A stretch of DNA of 64,000 bases from Spirochaetales bacterium (GTDB taxonomy: Bacteria; Spirochaetota; Spirochaetia; Treponematales; Treponemataceae): contig JAQXNX010000024.1 in the NCBI GenBank assembly GCA_029098225.1, forward strand, positions 62,001 to 126,000, read 5' to 3'. How positions within the stretch are numbered: the first letter of the stretch is position 1; the number at the start of each line of letters is the position of its first letter. Shown piece after piece: positions 18,137 to 26,233 of the stretch. The translations under genes were made by a program, and so were the position numbers. The notes below the pieces were generated by a model that saw nothing but the letters and a program-made list of their open reading frames with translations, was not told the origin of the DNA and did not search any database.

Positions 18137-18807
18137 TTTTTAATTGCATTTAAAAGAGTATGAAGATTTTTCTCTTTGTCGTAAGGAATTAATGTTCCTT
18201 GTTTTAATATATAACAGTGACTGCAGAATTCTAATTCAGAAATTTCGTGAGTAGCAAGAATAAGAATTCCTCCATTGGAAACAAAATTTTTACAGTAGTT
18301 ATAAATTGTCTCTTTGCAAATTATATCGAGCGCGGCAGTCGGTTCATCAAGCAAAAGTATTTTGGGATTTTTAGCAATTGCACAGCCTATGGAAAGTCTT
18401 TTTTTCATTCCTCCAGAAAGCCTGGAAACAGGAAGTTTTAAAAATTCCGGAATTTCTAAAAGCTTTAACATTCCGTTTGCAAGTGAATTCTGCAAGTCTG
18501 CTTTTGAATACCAGAGTCGCAGATTATCCATAGCACTAAGCTCTTCTATAAGCGGATTTTGCTGTGGAACGTAACCAATGAATTGTGATATTAATTTTTT
18601 ATTCTGGAATATATTTTGTTCGTTAATAAATGCATTGCCACTGTCGGCTTTTAGTACTCCTGACAAAATGGAAATTAATGTAGATTTTCCACTGCCGTTT
18701 GCACCTAACAGAGCAATGCATTCTCCTGAATTTGCCGTCAAAGAAACATCTTTTAGAATAGTTTTTTTTCCATAAGATTTATTAATCCTTGACAGCGTAA
18801 AATTCAT
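18133..18807 (-). CDS. ABC transporter ATP-binding protein
   Basis: 224 residues, a single nucleotide-binding domain. Walker A is LLGANGSGKSTL, the Q-loop is in IGYVPQQNP, the signature is LSGGMKKRLSIG, Walker B is KILLLDEPTAALD, and the switch His is in LATHEIS. It powers the two ABC-2 permeases coded just after it. The first base of its stop-proximal overlap (ATGA) couples it to the first permease, and its start touches the stop of the lipoprotein gene. The family most resembles CcmA/NatA-type exporters. Confidence 0.92.
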   Translation of the reverse strand: MNFTLSRINKSYGKKTILKDVSLTANSGECIALLGANGSGKSTLISILSGVLKADSGNAFINEQNIFQNKKLISQFIGYVPQQNPLIEELSAMDNLRLWYSKADLQNSLANGMLKLLEIPEFLKLPVSRLSGGMKKRLSIGCAIAKNPKILLLDEPTAALDIICKETIYNYCKNFVSNGGILILATHEISELEFCSHCYILKQGTLIPYDKEKNLHTLLNAIKK

Positions 18808-20420
18808 TAAAGGCTTCCTATTGCATCAAAAAGGTCTTCGCCATCCATGTCTGCTATTTCAGAAGTAATTTCTTCCGGGAAACCTGCTTTTTCCAGATTA
18901 GCTGCAATTTCATCTAACTTGATGTCGTATAAAATATCTTCAATATCATAGTATTCCATATCAGAAATATCTATCATGTCATCAGTCTTTTTTGGAACTT
19001 TAACATTTGCATTCTTATTAATTTTTTCTGTCATGTAAACTGTAAAATAATCAGTGTCGTATTCATCTGCAAATATCATTTTACCTTTGATAAAATCTTT
19101 TGAAGCCTGTTCTCCTATAAAAGTAATTTTTGAGTCTGAAAGATAACTAATTACAGAAGACATGCTTGAGTAATAGAACATGTTGCGGAATGAATTAATT
19201 AAGCCCTGCTTTGGCATTAATACTAAGGTTCCAACAAAGCCAGTATTTGTGAATGCTAAATCCTTTGTTGAAATTTCAAAGAGAGTTTCTTCTTCTGAGC
19301 TGATTTCTATATCGCTTGTAATTTTATTTCCAGATTTAGTTCCATATCCGCTTAAGAATGTATAAGTTTCGTCATAGTAACTATCAGTGAAGCTTACTTC
19401 AATTCCAAATGCATTTTTGGTTTCTGGAGCCAATACAGTAAGGGTATCACCATCAATTTCAATTTCAAATCCATGAAGATTTTTAGAAGTATCGGCATAA
19501 AGTGTAATTGTTGGTTCGTAGTCTAGTATATTTTCTACAGCATATTCAAGAGCATCTACTAATTCATCTTTAACTTCATCAACTGTATATGAATAGTAGC
19601 CATTTGCTTCTTTGTTAAGAATGTCTGCAACAGTTTTACAGAGTTTATCAAGATTCTTACTGTTTTTTAATGTAGTTGAGAAATTTTGAATCATTGCTTC
19701 TGCCATGTCTGAATCAACTTCAAGAATAAGTTCTTTACAGTCTGAAGAAACTTTTCCAAATTTTGTTTCTGTTGTTACGGTTATGTCTGATTCTTGTACA
19801 TCTTTAATTTCGCTGAGCAACGCTTCAAGGATTTCATCAATTAATCCGTCTATAGTTTCTTTTGATGGAAGCATTCCAATAAGTTCGTAGGACTTATTCA
19901 TTGAAGTTCTAAAGGCATCTGAAAAATCTGTAACTCCGTCGCCCTGCATAAAGAAATCTTTATTAATTAATTCTGGAATTTTAAAGAATAACGAATTAGA
20001 AGCTTCATCCAGAATAATATCTCCAGAAACAATTTTTGTATCATTTACTTTAAGGTTGATTCCCATATTCATAAGAGTATCTTTTAGATTTATACTATAG
20101 TCTAAGTTAATATCTTTTAAAAATGTTAAATCAATTCCTATGAAGTTAGAATAAGTTCTGAGTAAAGGTTTTAATCCGCTTCCAAGTTCAAATTTTAATG
20201 AAACATCTCCGGAAACATTTGTATTCTTTTGGTTAAGGATTTGTGAATAAGCCTTTGCAAAATCTGAATTAGAAAACTCTTTTACTTCGTGCTTAATTGT
20301 GTCTTTGAATAAGCTTTCTGGTGTGTGTTTTTCTCCACACGAACTGAAAAGTGTAAGTACTGCGGCAATTAAAACTGCAGAGCCAGCTTGAAAAAATTTT
20401 TTAGCTGATGTTTTGAACAT
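18807..20420 (-). CDS. Lipoprotein of the ABC exporter operon
   Basis: 537 residues. I start it at ATG 20420 because GGAGG lies 5 bases upstream; a TTG at 20432 would include that SD. A signal peptide ends in the lipobox FSSC. The mature part is rich in Asp, Ser and Lys and alternates long beta-like segments (VSGDVSLKFELG, LKVNDTKIVSGDIILDE) with helices, somewhat like LppX/LolA-shaped lipid carriers, but I cannot assign a family. It is the first gene of a tightly overlapping lipoprotein - ATPase - permease - permease operon, so it probably works with the exporter as a receptor, substrate or acceptor. Confidence 0.7.
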   Translation of the reverse strand: MFKTSAKKFFQAGSAVLIAAVLTLFSSCGEKHTPESLFKDTIKHEVKEFSNSDFAKAYSQILNQKNTNVSGDVSLKFELGSGLKPLLRTYSNFIGIDLTFLKDINLDYSINLKDTLMNMGINLKVNDTKIVSGDIILDEASNSLFFKIPELINKDFFMQGDGVTDFSDAFRTSMNKSYELIGMLPSKETIDGLIDEILEALLSEIKDVQESDITVTTETKFGKVSSDCKELILEVDSDMAEAMIQNFSTTLKNSKNLDKLCKTVADILNKEANGYYSYTVDEVKDELVDALEYAVENILDYEPTITLYADTSKNLHGFEIEIDGDTLTVLAPETKNAFGIEVSFTDSYYDETYTFLSGYGTKSGNKITSDIEISSEEETLFEISTKDLAFTNTGFVGTLVLMPKQGLINSFRNMFYYSSMSSVISYLSDSKITFIGEQASKDFIKGKMIFADEYDTDYFTVYMTEKINKNANVKVPKKTDDMIDISDMEYYDIEDILYDIKLDEIAANLEKAGFPEEITSEIADMDGEDLFDAIGSL

Positions 20421-20742
20421 TTTGTCCTCCAATTAATTGATGCAATTATTATGCATTCTTTGTCTTTGGTTTCTGAAATTTTTCATATATTAGCAGATAT
20501 TACGTGTTTATGGAATATAGTTTTATTAAAAACTATTATCTGCATTTAACCCGCCCGAGCGTGGAGTTGTTGCGAAGCAAGTCGCTATGCGACCGAGCGT
20601 TAGTGAGCAACGGAAGGCGACTGAATGAAAGAATTTGCGCCAGATTTATAAAAAAAATAAATTTTTTTTCAAAATTTTTGTCAAAAATTGCAAAGTCGCG
20701 CAGTTATTAATATGCAGTTTTTTTGTTATGGAGGAAGCTCTC
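20421..20742. promoter_or_regulatory. Divergent intergenic region with GC-rich structured element
   Basis: Between the lipoprotein and gspD. From ~20551 to 20625 a GC-rich island breaks the AT background: GTTGC (20569-20573) pairs with GCAAC (20607-20611) around an inner GTCGC-TAT-GCGAC hairpin (20581-20593). It has the GAGCGTTAGTGAGC flavour of REP-like elements. It lies in the gspD leader, 120 bases before the start. Confidence 0.5.
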
Positions 20743-22767
20743 TTGAAAAAAAGTTTTTTGGTTTTTGCTTTATTTTTTTGTAGTCTTTTTACCGGGCGTC
20801 AGATGCTTCTTTTTGCTGAGGATTATTTAAGCTGGAATTTTGATGATTGCGAAATCAAAGATATTTTATATTCTGTTTCGCTTGATTGTGGAATTTCTAT
20901 TGTCTGTGATGATTCTGTAAGTGGAAAAGGAACTCTCCGGTTTGCCGGCAGCGATTTTGAAAATGCTTTTAATGCGTTTTTAAAAGAAAACAGACTTTAT
21001 GTTTGTAAGGAAAAAAATGTCTGGACGGTGTCTAAGGCTCTGGTTAATTATGAAAATGAGGTTTTGAGTCTTAATGCGTACGATTTGACTGCGGAACAGA
21101 TTCTGGAAAAATTTGCACTGGAGACTTCGTGGAGTGTTACTTATGATGTTTTACCAAGTCAGAAAATGTCTGTGCATTTTAAAGGAAGTATTTCTGATGT
21201 AATGGAAAATCTGGGAAAAAGATTTGGAAATTACGAGGTTATTATTGAAGGAAAAAATTGCCATTTTTTGAAAAAGAATGAAAGCCGGAGTGCTGCAGGT
21301 AATTATGGAGTTTTGAATATATTAAAAGATGAAAATGGTTTTTATTCAGTTGATATAAAAGATGCAAGACTTTCTGAAGTTATTGAAATGCTTTTTGAAA
21401 AATTCTGCGAAGAGTGGGATGGATGCGGCTTTTGTCTGCTAGTAAATTCTGATGTGAAAATTTTACGTACAAATTTTACAGAAAAAAATGTAGAAAGTAT
21501 TTTGAAAAAAATTTGCAGTCAAAATGGCTGCACCTGTCTTTTAAAAGACGACGTGTATTATATTTTTGAAGCAGCTGATTCTAAAAATGAAATTTTATCT
21601 GGAAAGCGGGAATGGAAAAAATATGATTTAAAATATGCTGCTGTTCAAGATTTTATTCCTCTGGTTTTAAAAAGAATTGGCATTTTAGAAAATATTATTC
21701 TGCCTGGAAATATGAGCTTCTTATGTAAATGCAGCGATGAAGAAAATGTGCTGATTGAAGAACTGATTCTTGAAGTTGATGTAAAAATGTCTACATATGT
21801 GGTGAATTTAAAATATAAAAAGCCGGCGGAATTTATGGAACATCTTCCGCCGTTTATAGACAGAGCTGCTTTATTTTTTGCTGATGATTCAAAGAGTTTA
21901 TATTTTAAGGGAACTGAAGATTCTTATAAAGAACTTTGTGAACAGATAGAAATATTTGATGTTCCTGAAAAAAGAATTTCTTATGATCTGCTTATTCTGC
22001 AATATGACCAGACAGAGCAGAATGACTGGAGTTCTTCTTTTTCTGCAAAAAGATTGAGCCTTGGAGACAGAAATTCCTTAAGTGCGATGCTTGGATCTGT
22101 AATGGGGTTTAATTTGAATGTTGTTTCTGCTTTTGGTTTAACATTTGCAGCCGAACTTCAAAGTTCCATTGAAAATAATCATACAAAGGTTTTTGCAGAT
22201 ACGACTTTGCATGGGGTTTCTGGCAAGCCAATTAATTTTCAGAATACAAATACTTACCGCTATAGAGATAATAACCTTGATCCAAATACCGGAAAGCCTG
22301 TTTATTCTGGCGTAACAAAAGAAATTATTTCTGGAATAAAAATAGATGTGCTTGGCTGGGTAAGTGGAGATGGAATGATTACGAGTCAGGTAACAGCTTC
22401 TGTTTCCAGACGTGGAACTGATACTTCCAGTTCTACAGGAAATCCTCCACCAACCTCAGAAAAAATAATAACTACTGAAGTATGTGGAAAAAGTGGAGAA
22501 CCTGTAGTTTTAAGCGGCTTGATTTTGAATTCTGAATCTGAAAGTGAAAAGGGAGTTCCTGTTATTTCAAAAATACCTTTACTTGGAAGGTTATTTAAAT
22601 CTAAGTCAGAGAGTAAAGAAAACAGTCAGATGGTCATTTATCTTGTTCCTCATTTAGAAAATGAAAATGAACTGCATACAGATTCTGAAACTGTAAAGCA
22701 TGATTATGAATGGGCAAATGAAAGAATTAAAAAATTTAAGAAGATTGCAGGATGTGAAAATGAATAG
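20743..22767 (+). CDS. gspD: Type II secretion secretin
   Basis: 674 residues from a TTG at 20743, chosen because GGAGGAAG (20730-20737) precedes it and a signal peptide follows directly (KKSFLVFALFFC, cleaved near LLFAED). The N-terminal region has N0/STN-like segments (WNFDDCEIKDILYSVS) and further N-domain repeats. The C-terminal secretin gate is clear: a PVVLSGLIL motif, VPVISKIPLLGRLFKS and MVIYLVPHLE. It forms the outer-membrane ring. A Ser/Thr/Pro-rich loop (DTSSSTGNPPPTSE) sits in the gate region. It overlaps gspE by 8 bp. It could alternatively serve a type IV pilus-like machine, but G below favours type II. Confidence 0.88.
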   Translation: MKKSFLVFALFFCSLFTGRQMLLFAEDYLSWNFDDCEIKDILYSVSLDCGISIVCDDSVSGKGTLRFAGSDFENAFNAFLKENRLYVCKEKNVWTVSKALVNYENEVLSLNAYDLTAEQILEKFALETSWSVTYDVLPSQKMSVHFKGSISDVMENLGKRFGNYEVIIEGKNCHFLKKNESRSAAGNYGVLNILKDENGFYSVDIKDARLSEVIEMLFEKFCEEWDGCGFCLLVNSDVKILRTNFTEKNVESILKKICSQNGCTCLLKDDVYYIFEAADSKNEILSGKREWKKYDLKYAAVQDFIPLVLKRIGILENIILPGNMSFLCKCSDEENVLIEELILEVDVKMSTYVVNLKYKKPAEFMEHLPPFIDRAALFFADDSKSLYFKGTEDSYKELCEQIEIFDVPEKRISYDLLILQYDQTEQNDWSSSFSAKRLSLGDRNSLSAMLGSVMGFNLNVVSAFGLTFAAELQSSIENNHTKVFADTTLHGVSGKPINFQNTNTYRYRDNNLDPNTGKPVYSGVTKEIISGIKIDVLGWVSGDGMITSQVTASVSRRGTDTSSSTGNPPPTSEKIITTEVCGKSGEPVVLSGLILNSESESEKGVPVISKIPLLGRLFKSKSESKENSQMVIYLVPHLENENELHTDSETVKHDYEWANERIKKFKKIAGCENE

Positions 22768-24259
22768 AGCATATGATTTTAAATTGACTCCGGGGTATTG
22801 CCTGTATAACGGTGTGGGAGTGTTCAGTCAAAATGGTTCGAGCATAAAGTTTTTAATTGAGAATCCTGAAAATTCTGTATTAAAAGAAAGATTAAAAAGA
22901 GCTTTTGAAAATTATCTTGAACTGATTCAAAAATATGATGATTGTCCGGAAGCATATAAAAATGAACTTAAAGTAAAATTTGTTGCTGCTACAAGAGCTC
23001 AGATTAGAAAATGTGTCTCTTCATTATATAGTTTTGCAGGTTCCGTTCGTATTCAAAATAATTCTGCGGAACAAAAAGAATCTGATAAGAAAGGAGGTGA
23101 TAGTTCAGAAAAAAAAGATGCTGCTGCAGTTTTATTACTTGATACTATTCTTGACGAAGCTTTAAGACTTGGTGCTACTGATATTCATATAGAAAATAAA
23201 ATTGTGAGATTCAGGATAAATGGAAGATTACAGAAGTTTCAGTCTTTGCAGAGTTCGGTTTATGTAGAATTAGTTCAAAGAATAAAGCTTCTTGGTGATA
23301 TGAACGTTATGGAAAAAAGACGTTGTCAGGACGGGCATTTTTGCTGGGGAAAAAACAATAATGTTTTTGTGCGGGTTTCTACTGCGTGTGTTGTCAGTTC
23401 GAATTATGTTGCAGAAGAGTCGGTCGTGATGAGATTGCTGGATACCAAACGTGTTCCTTTGCTTATAGAAAAACTCGGGTTTAATGAATGTCAGATAGAA
23501 AAAATTTCTTATTTGAAGGAAATGAAAAACGGGTTGATTCTTGTATGTGGGCCTACTGGTGCTGGTAAATCTACAACTGTTGCTTCAATTCTTATGGAAA
23601 TTGACAGAGCATGTAATCATTCAAAAAAGATTGTCAGCCTTGAAGAGCCGCCGGAGTACTATTTGCCTGGAATTACACAGTTTCAGATAAATCAGCATGA
23701 AGGTCTTTCTTATGAAGAGGCTTTGAGCCATGTTTTTAGGCAGGACCCGGATGTAATTATGATTGGAGAAATTCGGGATGAAAATGGTGCCGGTGCCGCT
23801 GTGAGGGCTGCTTTAACCGGGCATCTGGTTTTTGCAACTTTACATACTGGAGGAGTTGGCGAAGCAGTCTTGAGAATGGCAAACCTAGGAATTTCTAAAA
23901 AAGTTCTGGCTTCGGTTTTAAATGGTGTTATTGTTCAGGATTTAAATTTCGTTGATGATTTATACAGCAGAAAGGAAAATTCTGAAAGCCTTGATGTTTC
24001 TGGTGCTGATGGAAAAGTTGATGCTGGTATGTATTCCAGACCGGAACTGCATGCAGATATCGGCTTACCTGGTGAAAAGATGGATTTATATATAGAAGAA
24101 TTCAGCGGTGAAAGTGAAATTGACAGACTCTTTGCTCATTATACAAATTACTCGGATGTATTTGCGAATACAAAAGAAAGATTGAACAAACGATATGTAG
24201 CAGAGAATTTTTCAGTTTCTGCGGCAAAGAAAATCAAAAGGAGTAAAAAAGTATGTTAA
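22760..24259 (+). CDS. gspE: Type II secretion ATPase, atypical C-terminus
   Basis: 499 residues starting at ATG 22760 inside the end of gspD. The core ATPase is intact: LVCGPTGAGKSTTVASI (Walker A), SLEEPPEYY (Asp box), FRQDPDVIMIGEIRD (Walker B) and GHLVFATLHTGG (His box). It energises pseudopilus assembly. Beyond this the protein departs from GspE: the usual QRL element is replaced by VIVQDLNF, and the four-Cys zinc module is missing. A ~100-residue Ser/Glu-rich tail with no family match follows. The N-terminal domain is also short and unlike N1E. Confidence 0.85.
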   Translation: MNRAYDFKLTPGYCLYNGVGVFSQNGSSIKFLIENPENSVLKERLKRAFENYLELIQKYDDCPEAYKNELKVKFVAATRAQIRKCVSSLYSFAGSVRIQNNSAEQKESDKKGGDSSEKKDAAAVLLLDTILDEALRLGATDIHIENKIVRFRINGRLQKFQSLQSSVYVELVQRIKLLGDMNVMEKRRCQDGHFCWGKNNNVFVRVSTACVVSSNYVAEESVVMRLLDTKRVPLLIEKLGFNECQIEKISYLKEMKNGLILVCGPTGAGKSTTVASILMEIDRACNHSKKIVSLEEPPEYYLPGITQFQINQHEGLSYEEALSHVFRQDPDVIMIGEIRDENGAGAAVRAALTGHLVFATLHTGGVGEAVLRMANLGISKKVLASVLNGVIVQDLNFVDDLYSRKENSESLDVSGADGKVDAGMYSRPELHADIGLPGEKMDLYIEEFSGESEIDRLFAHYTNYSDVFANTKERLNKRYVAENFSVSAAKKIKRSKKVC

Positions 24260-25182
24260 AGGAAAAATTTACCAGACAAATTTACCAGCTTTGCGTAAAG
24301 CAGAACATCGATGTGGCAGATAGCCTTGAATTGATGGCAGTAAGAAAAACAGCATCTTTTTTTTCTGAAAAAATTCAGAAAGCAGCTTTGTTTCTTTTAA
24401 ATGAATTAAAGGCTGGCGAAACTTTATCGACAGCGATGAAAACATGTTCTTATATTAATTTTGATGAGGTTTATGTTCAGGCAATTCATTTTGCAGAAAT
24501 GAACGGTAATCTTTTGCAGACTCTTTCGTTTTTGTATGAACGATGTGAACGGCATAAAAAAAATATGAATAAATTAATAGAAGCGTGTACTTATCCGTTT
24601 TTTGTAATGCTTGTTGCGATAATCGGCTGTACAGGACTCATTTATATAAGTTCGGGGAATGGGGCTTTTTTTGCTGGAATAAATGATTTGAACATGAAAT
24701 CGAAGTTAATAGAATATGTAAGTCTTCTGGTTATTGTTTGTGCTCTGGCGATGATTTTTATTATAAAAGCAGTGGGAGAAAATAAAATTTATGAGGCATT
24801 TTATATTTCAGGATTTTTAATAAAGGCTGGAATGAATGTTTCTAATGCGATAGCTTGCGGACAGATTATTGTTGGAGAAGATTCAAGGACAGGAAGAAAA
24901 TTCGGTGAAGCCAGAGAAAAAATTGAATACGGAATGGGATTGGAAGAAGCTTTTTCTATAAACAATAAAATTTCGGATGCTTTGTATTATGCAGACAAAT
25001 CAGGGAGAAAAAGTGATGTGTTTGAAAAAATTGCGGAGCAGATTGGTGAAAAAGATGAAATGAGAAGAAAAATTTGTCTTGAGCTGATAGAGCCTCTTTT
25101 TATTGTAATAACAGGAGCTTTTTTAATGATTCTTGTAATTAATTTTTTTATGCCGTTTTTGAATAACACAAACTGGTTTTAA
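24253..25182 (+). CDS. gspF: Type II secretion inner-membrane platform protein (short F)
   Basis: 309 residues with two GspF/T2SSF repeats: each has a helical cytoplasmic part and membrane segments (PFFVMLVAIIGCTGLIYIS; VSLLVIVCALAMIFIIKAV; a final PLFIVITGAFLMILVINFF). The typical GspF is about 400 residues, so the N-terminal extension is missing here. It is the polytopic platform for the pseudopilus. It overlaps gspE by 7 bp. The end (MPFLNNTNWF) resembles the usual family C-terminus. Confidence 0.85.
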   Translation: MLKEKFTRQIYQLCVKQNIDVADSLELMAVRKTASFFSEKIQKAALFLLNELKAGETLSTAMKTCSYINFDEVYVQAIHFAEMNGNLLQTLSFLYERCERHKKNMNKLIEACTYPFFVMLVAIIGCTGLIYISSGNGAFFAGINDLNMKSKLIEYVSLLVIVCALAMIFIIKAVGENKIYEAFYISGFLIKAGMNVSNAIACGQIIVGEDSRTGRKFGEAREKIEYGMGLEEAFSINNKISDALYYADKSGRKSDVFEKIAEQIGEKDEMRRKICLELIEPLFIVITGAFLMILVINFFMPFLNNTNWF

Positions 25183-25194
25183 ATATCTATTTAT

Positions 25195-25238
25195 ATTGCG
25201 CATTCATGCGCAACCGCTATCGCGGAGATTTAGGAGGA
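25195..25238 (+). repeat. Leader hairpin-SD repeat, copy 2
   Basis: GCGCATTCATGCGC forms one arm pair and CCGC-TATC-GCGG another; GATTT and AGGAGGAG follow directly before the ATG at 25241. This is the fullest copy. Confidence 0.75.
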
Positions 25239-25240
25239 GT

Positions 25241-25348
25241 ATGCAAAAAGTACATCCTTGTACTTTTTGCAACTGCAGATTTTGCCTGTGGCAAAATGCT
25301 GCTTATATCGCGCATCCGTGCGCGACCACTATCGAGGAGGAGAAATGA
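25241..25348 (+). CDS. 35-residue Cys-rich leader ORF overlapping gspG (candidate)
   Basis: An ATG at 25241 sits 3 bases after a strong AGGAGGAG and opens a 35-codon frame whose TGA overlaps the gspG start (ATGA at 25345-25348). Cysteines fall at residues 7, 10, 12, 15 and 27; PCTF-C-N-C-RFC is the dense part. The same DNA holds three strong hairpins, and its 3' end is a leader repeat that doubles as the SD of gspG. This could be a translated leader peptide coupled to gspG, or an accident of repeat insertion. The strong SD and exact overlap favour translation. Confidence 0.45.
   Translation: MQKVHPCTFCNCRFCLWQNAAYIAHPCATTIEEEK
25243..25324 (+). promoter_or_regulatory. Three tandem hairpins in the gspG leader
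   Basis: Hairpin 1: GCAAAAAGTACA (25243-25254) and TGTACTTTTTGC (25259-25270), 12 bp perfect. Hairpin 2: ATTTTGCC (25279-25286) and GGCAAAAT (25290-25297), 3-base loop. Hairpin 3: CGCGCA (25309-25314) and TGCGCG (25319-25324). No T run follows, so a terminator is unlikely; translation control or RNA stability is more plausible. Confidence 0.6.
25305..25342 (+). repeat. Leader hairpin-SD repeat, copy 3
   Basis: CGCGCATCCGTGCGCG followed by a decayed second stem (CCAC-TATC-GAGG) and GAGGAGG, ending just before the gspG ATG. It lies only 67 bases after copy 2. Confidence 0.65.
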
Positions 25349-25902
25349 AAAAAAAGGAGTTTTGCTATGATGGTACAGAATTTCACAATGGAATTACCGG
25401 TGGGGAAGGTTCAATTACATGGAAAAAAAGACTTTTATTATTTAAAAAAGTTTTTTCTAAACGTTCTGAAGGCTTCACATTTATTGAAACTATGGCAGTT
25501 CTTGCGATCGGGGCAGTTCTTTCTGCGGGGAGTATTGTTTCGGCTTCAAGACTTGTTGCCATGGCAAGAAAAAATTCAGCAAGAAATCAGATTTCACAAT
25601 TCAGTTCAGCGCTGCAGACATACTTCCTTGACTGCGGGAGATTTCCGACAACAGAACAGGGAATCAAAGCTTTGTGGGAAAAACCAGTTCTCTATCCAGT
25701 ACCGGAAAACTGGAATGGACCATACATTGACCGTGAGCCGGGAAAAGATCCTTGGGGACGAGATTTTGAATATATCAGTTCTGAAAGTTCCTCTCTGCCG
25801 TCAGAGGTTCCTGCGGGTTTGCCCTTTGTACTTATCTCGTATGGGGCGGATGGACAAATAGGCGGAGAAGGAGAGGGGGTAGATATTGTTTCCTGGAAGT
25901 AA
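25345..25902 (+). CDS. gspG: Major pseudopilin of type II secretion, long leader
   Basis: 185 residues from ATG 25345, with GAGGAGG just upstream. The class III signal is SEG/FTFIETMAVLAIGAVL with Glu at +5, so PilD-like processing and polymerisation are expected. The C-terminal half has the GspG-specific pattern: TYFLDCGRFPTTEQGIKALWEKP, GPYIDREPGKDPWGRDFEY, and an LISYGADGQIGGEGEG calcium-site-like end. The pre-cleavage leader is about 43 residues, far longer than the usual 6-10, and includes a Gly-rich and a Lys-rich part. Internal in-frame ATG/GTG starts that would shorten it are not evident. Confidence 0.9.
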   Translation: MKKKEFCYDGTEFHNGITGGEGSITWKKRLLLFKKVFSKRSEGFTFIETMAVLAIGAVLSAGSIVSASRLVAMARKNSARNQISQFSSALQTYFLDCGRFPTTEQGIKALWEKPVLYPVPENWNGPYIDREPGKDPWGRDFEYISSESSSLPSEVPAGLPFVLISYGADGQIGGEGEGVDIVSWK

Positions 25903-26077
25903 TGGATTTAATCTGGCGGCTTTTATTTTATGTATGGTAGTTTCTCTATGTTTTTCAACATATTTTTCTTACAAAAAAAGTGCAGCTGAAATGGAATTGA
26001 AAAGAAAAGAGGTAATAGATAATCAGATAAATAATGAAAATTTAAAGTTATGCTCCGAAGTTTTACAGGTCTATTAA
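25886..26077 (+). CDS. Small pseudopilin-like membrane protein
   Basis: 63 residues from TTG 25886, overlapping the end of gspG by 17 bp, behind a GAGAGGGGG ribosome site. A GFNLAAFILCMVVSLCFSTY segment followed by an amphipathic charged helix (KKSAAEMELKRKEV) resembles the N-terminal helix of a minor pseudopilin, but the +5 Glu is Ala and no globular domain follows. In gene order it sits where gspH/I/J would be. It may be a stripped-down pseudopilin or a small assembly factor. Function inferred. Confidence 0.55.
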   Translation: MFPGSNGFNLAAFILCMVVSLCFSTYFSYKKSAAEMELKRKEVIDNQINNENLKLCSEVLQVY

Positions 26078-26116
26078 TGTAAACAGTTTCGGGTGAAATA
26101 AAAAAATCATTTACAT

Positions 26117-26185
26117 ATTGATGATGAAATCAGTTAGTTATTGATAATGAAATCAGTTAGTCATTGATAATGAAATCAGTTAGTG
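26117..26185 (+). repeat. Three tandem 23-bp repeats
   Basis: Three head-to-tail copies of ATTGATAATGAAATCAGTTA plus GTN at 26117-26139, 26140-26162 and 26163-26185. Copy 1 has a G for A at one site; the last base differs in each. They lie between two small genes, without spacers, so they are not CRISPR. Confidence 0.9.
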
Positions 26186-26233
26186 GCACCCGACCAATTA
26201 TTTGTGGCGGAGAAAAAATATAGAGGATGTGAT

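Noticed and set aside
20635-20742. N-terminal extension of the secretin to a TTG at 20635
   Set aside because: It would place ~36 basic residues before a good signal peptide, while GGAGGAAG before TTG 20743 gives a normal start.
25367-25861. 164-codon open frame in a second plus frame
   Set aside because: Fully inside gspG, whose motifs are clear; the second frame has no family pattern.
26117-26185. CRISPR array
   Set aside because: Three head-to-tail 23-bp repeats with no spacers and no cas genes.
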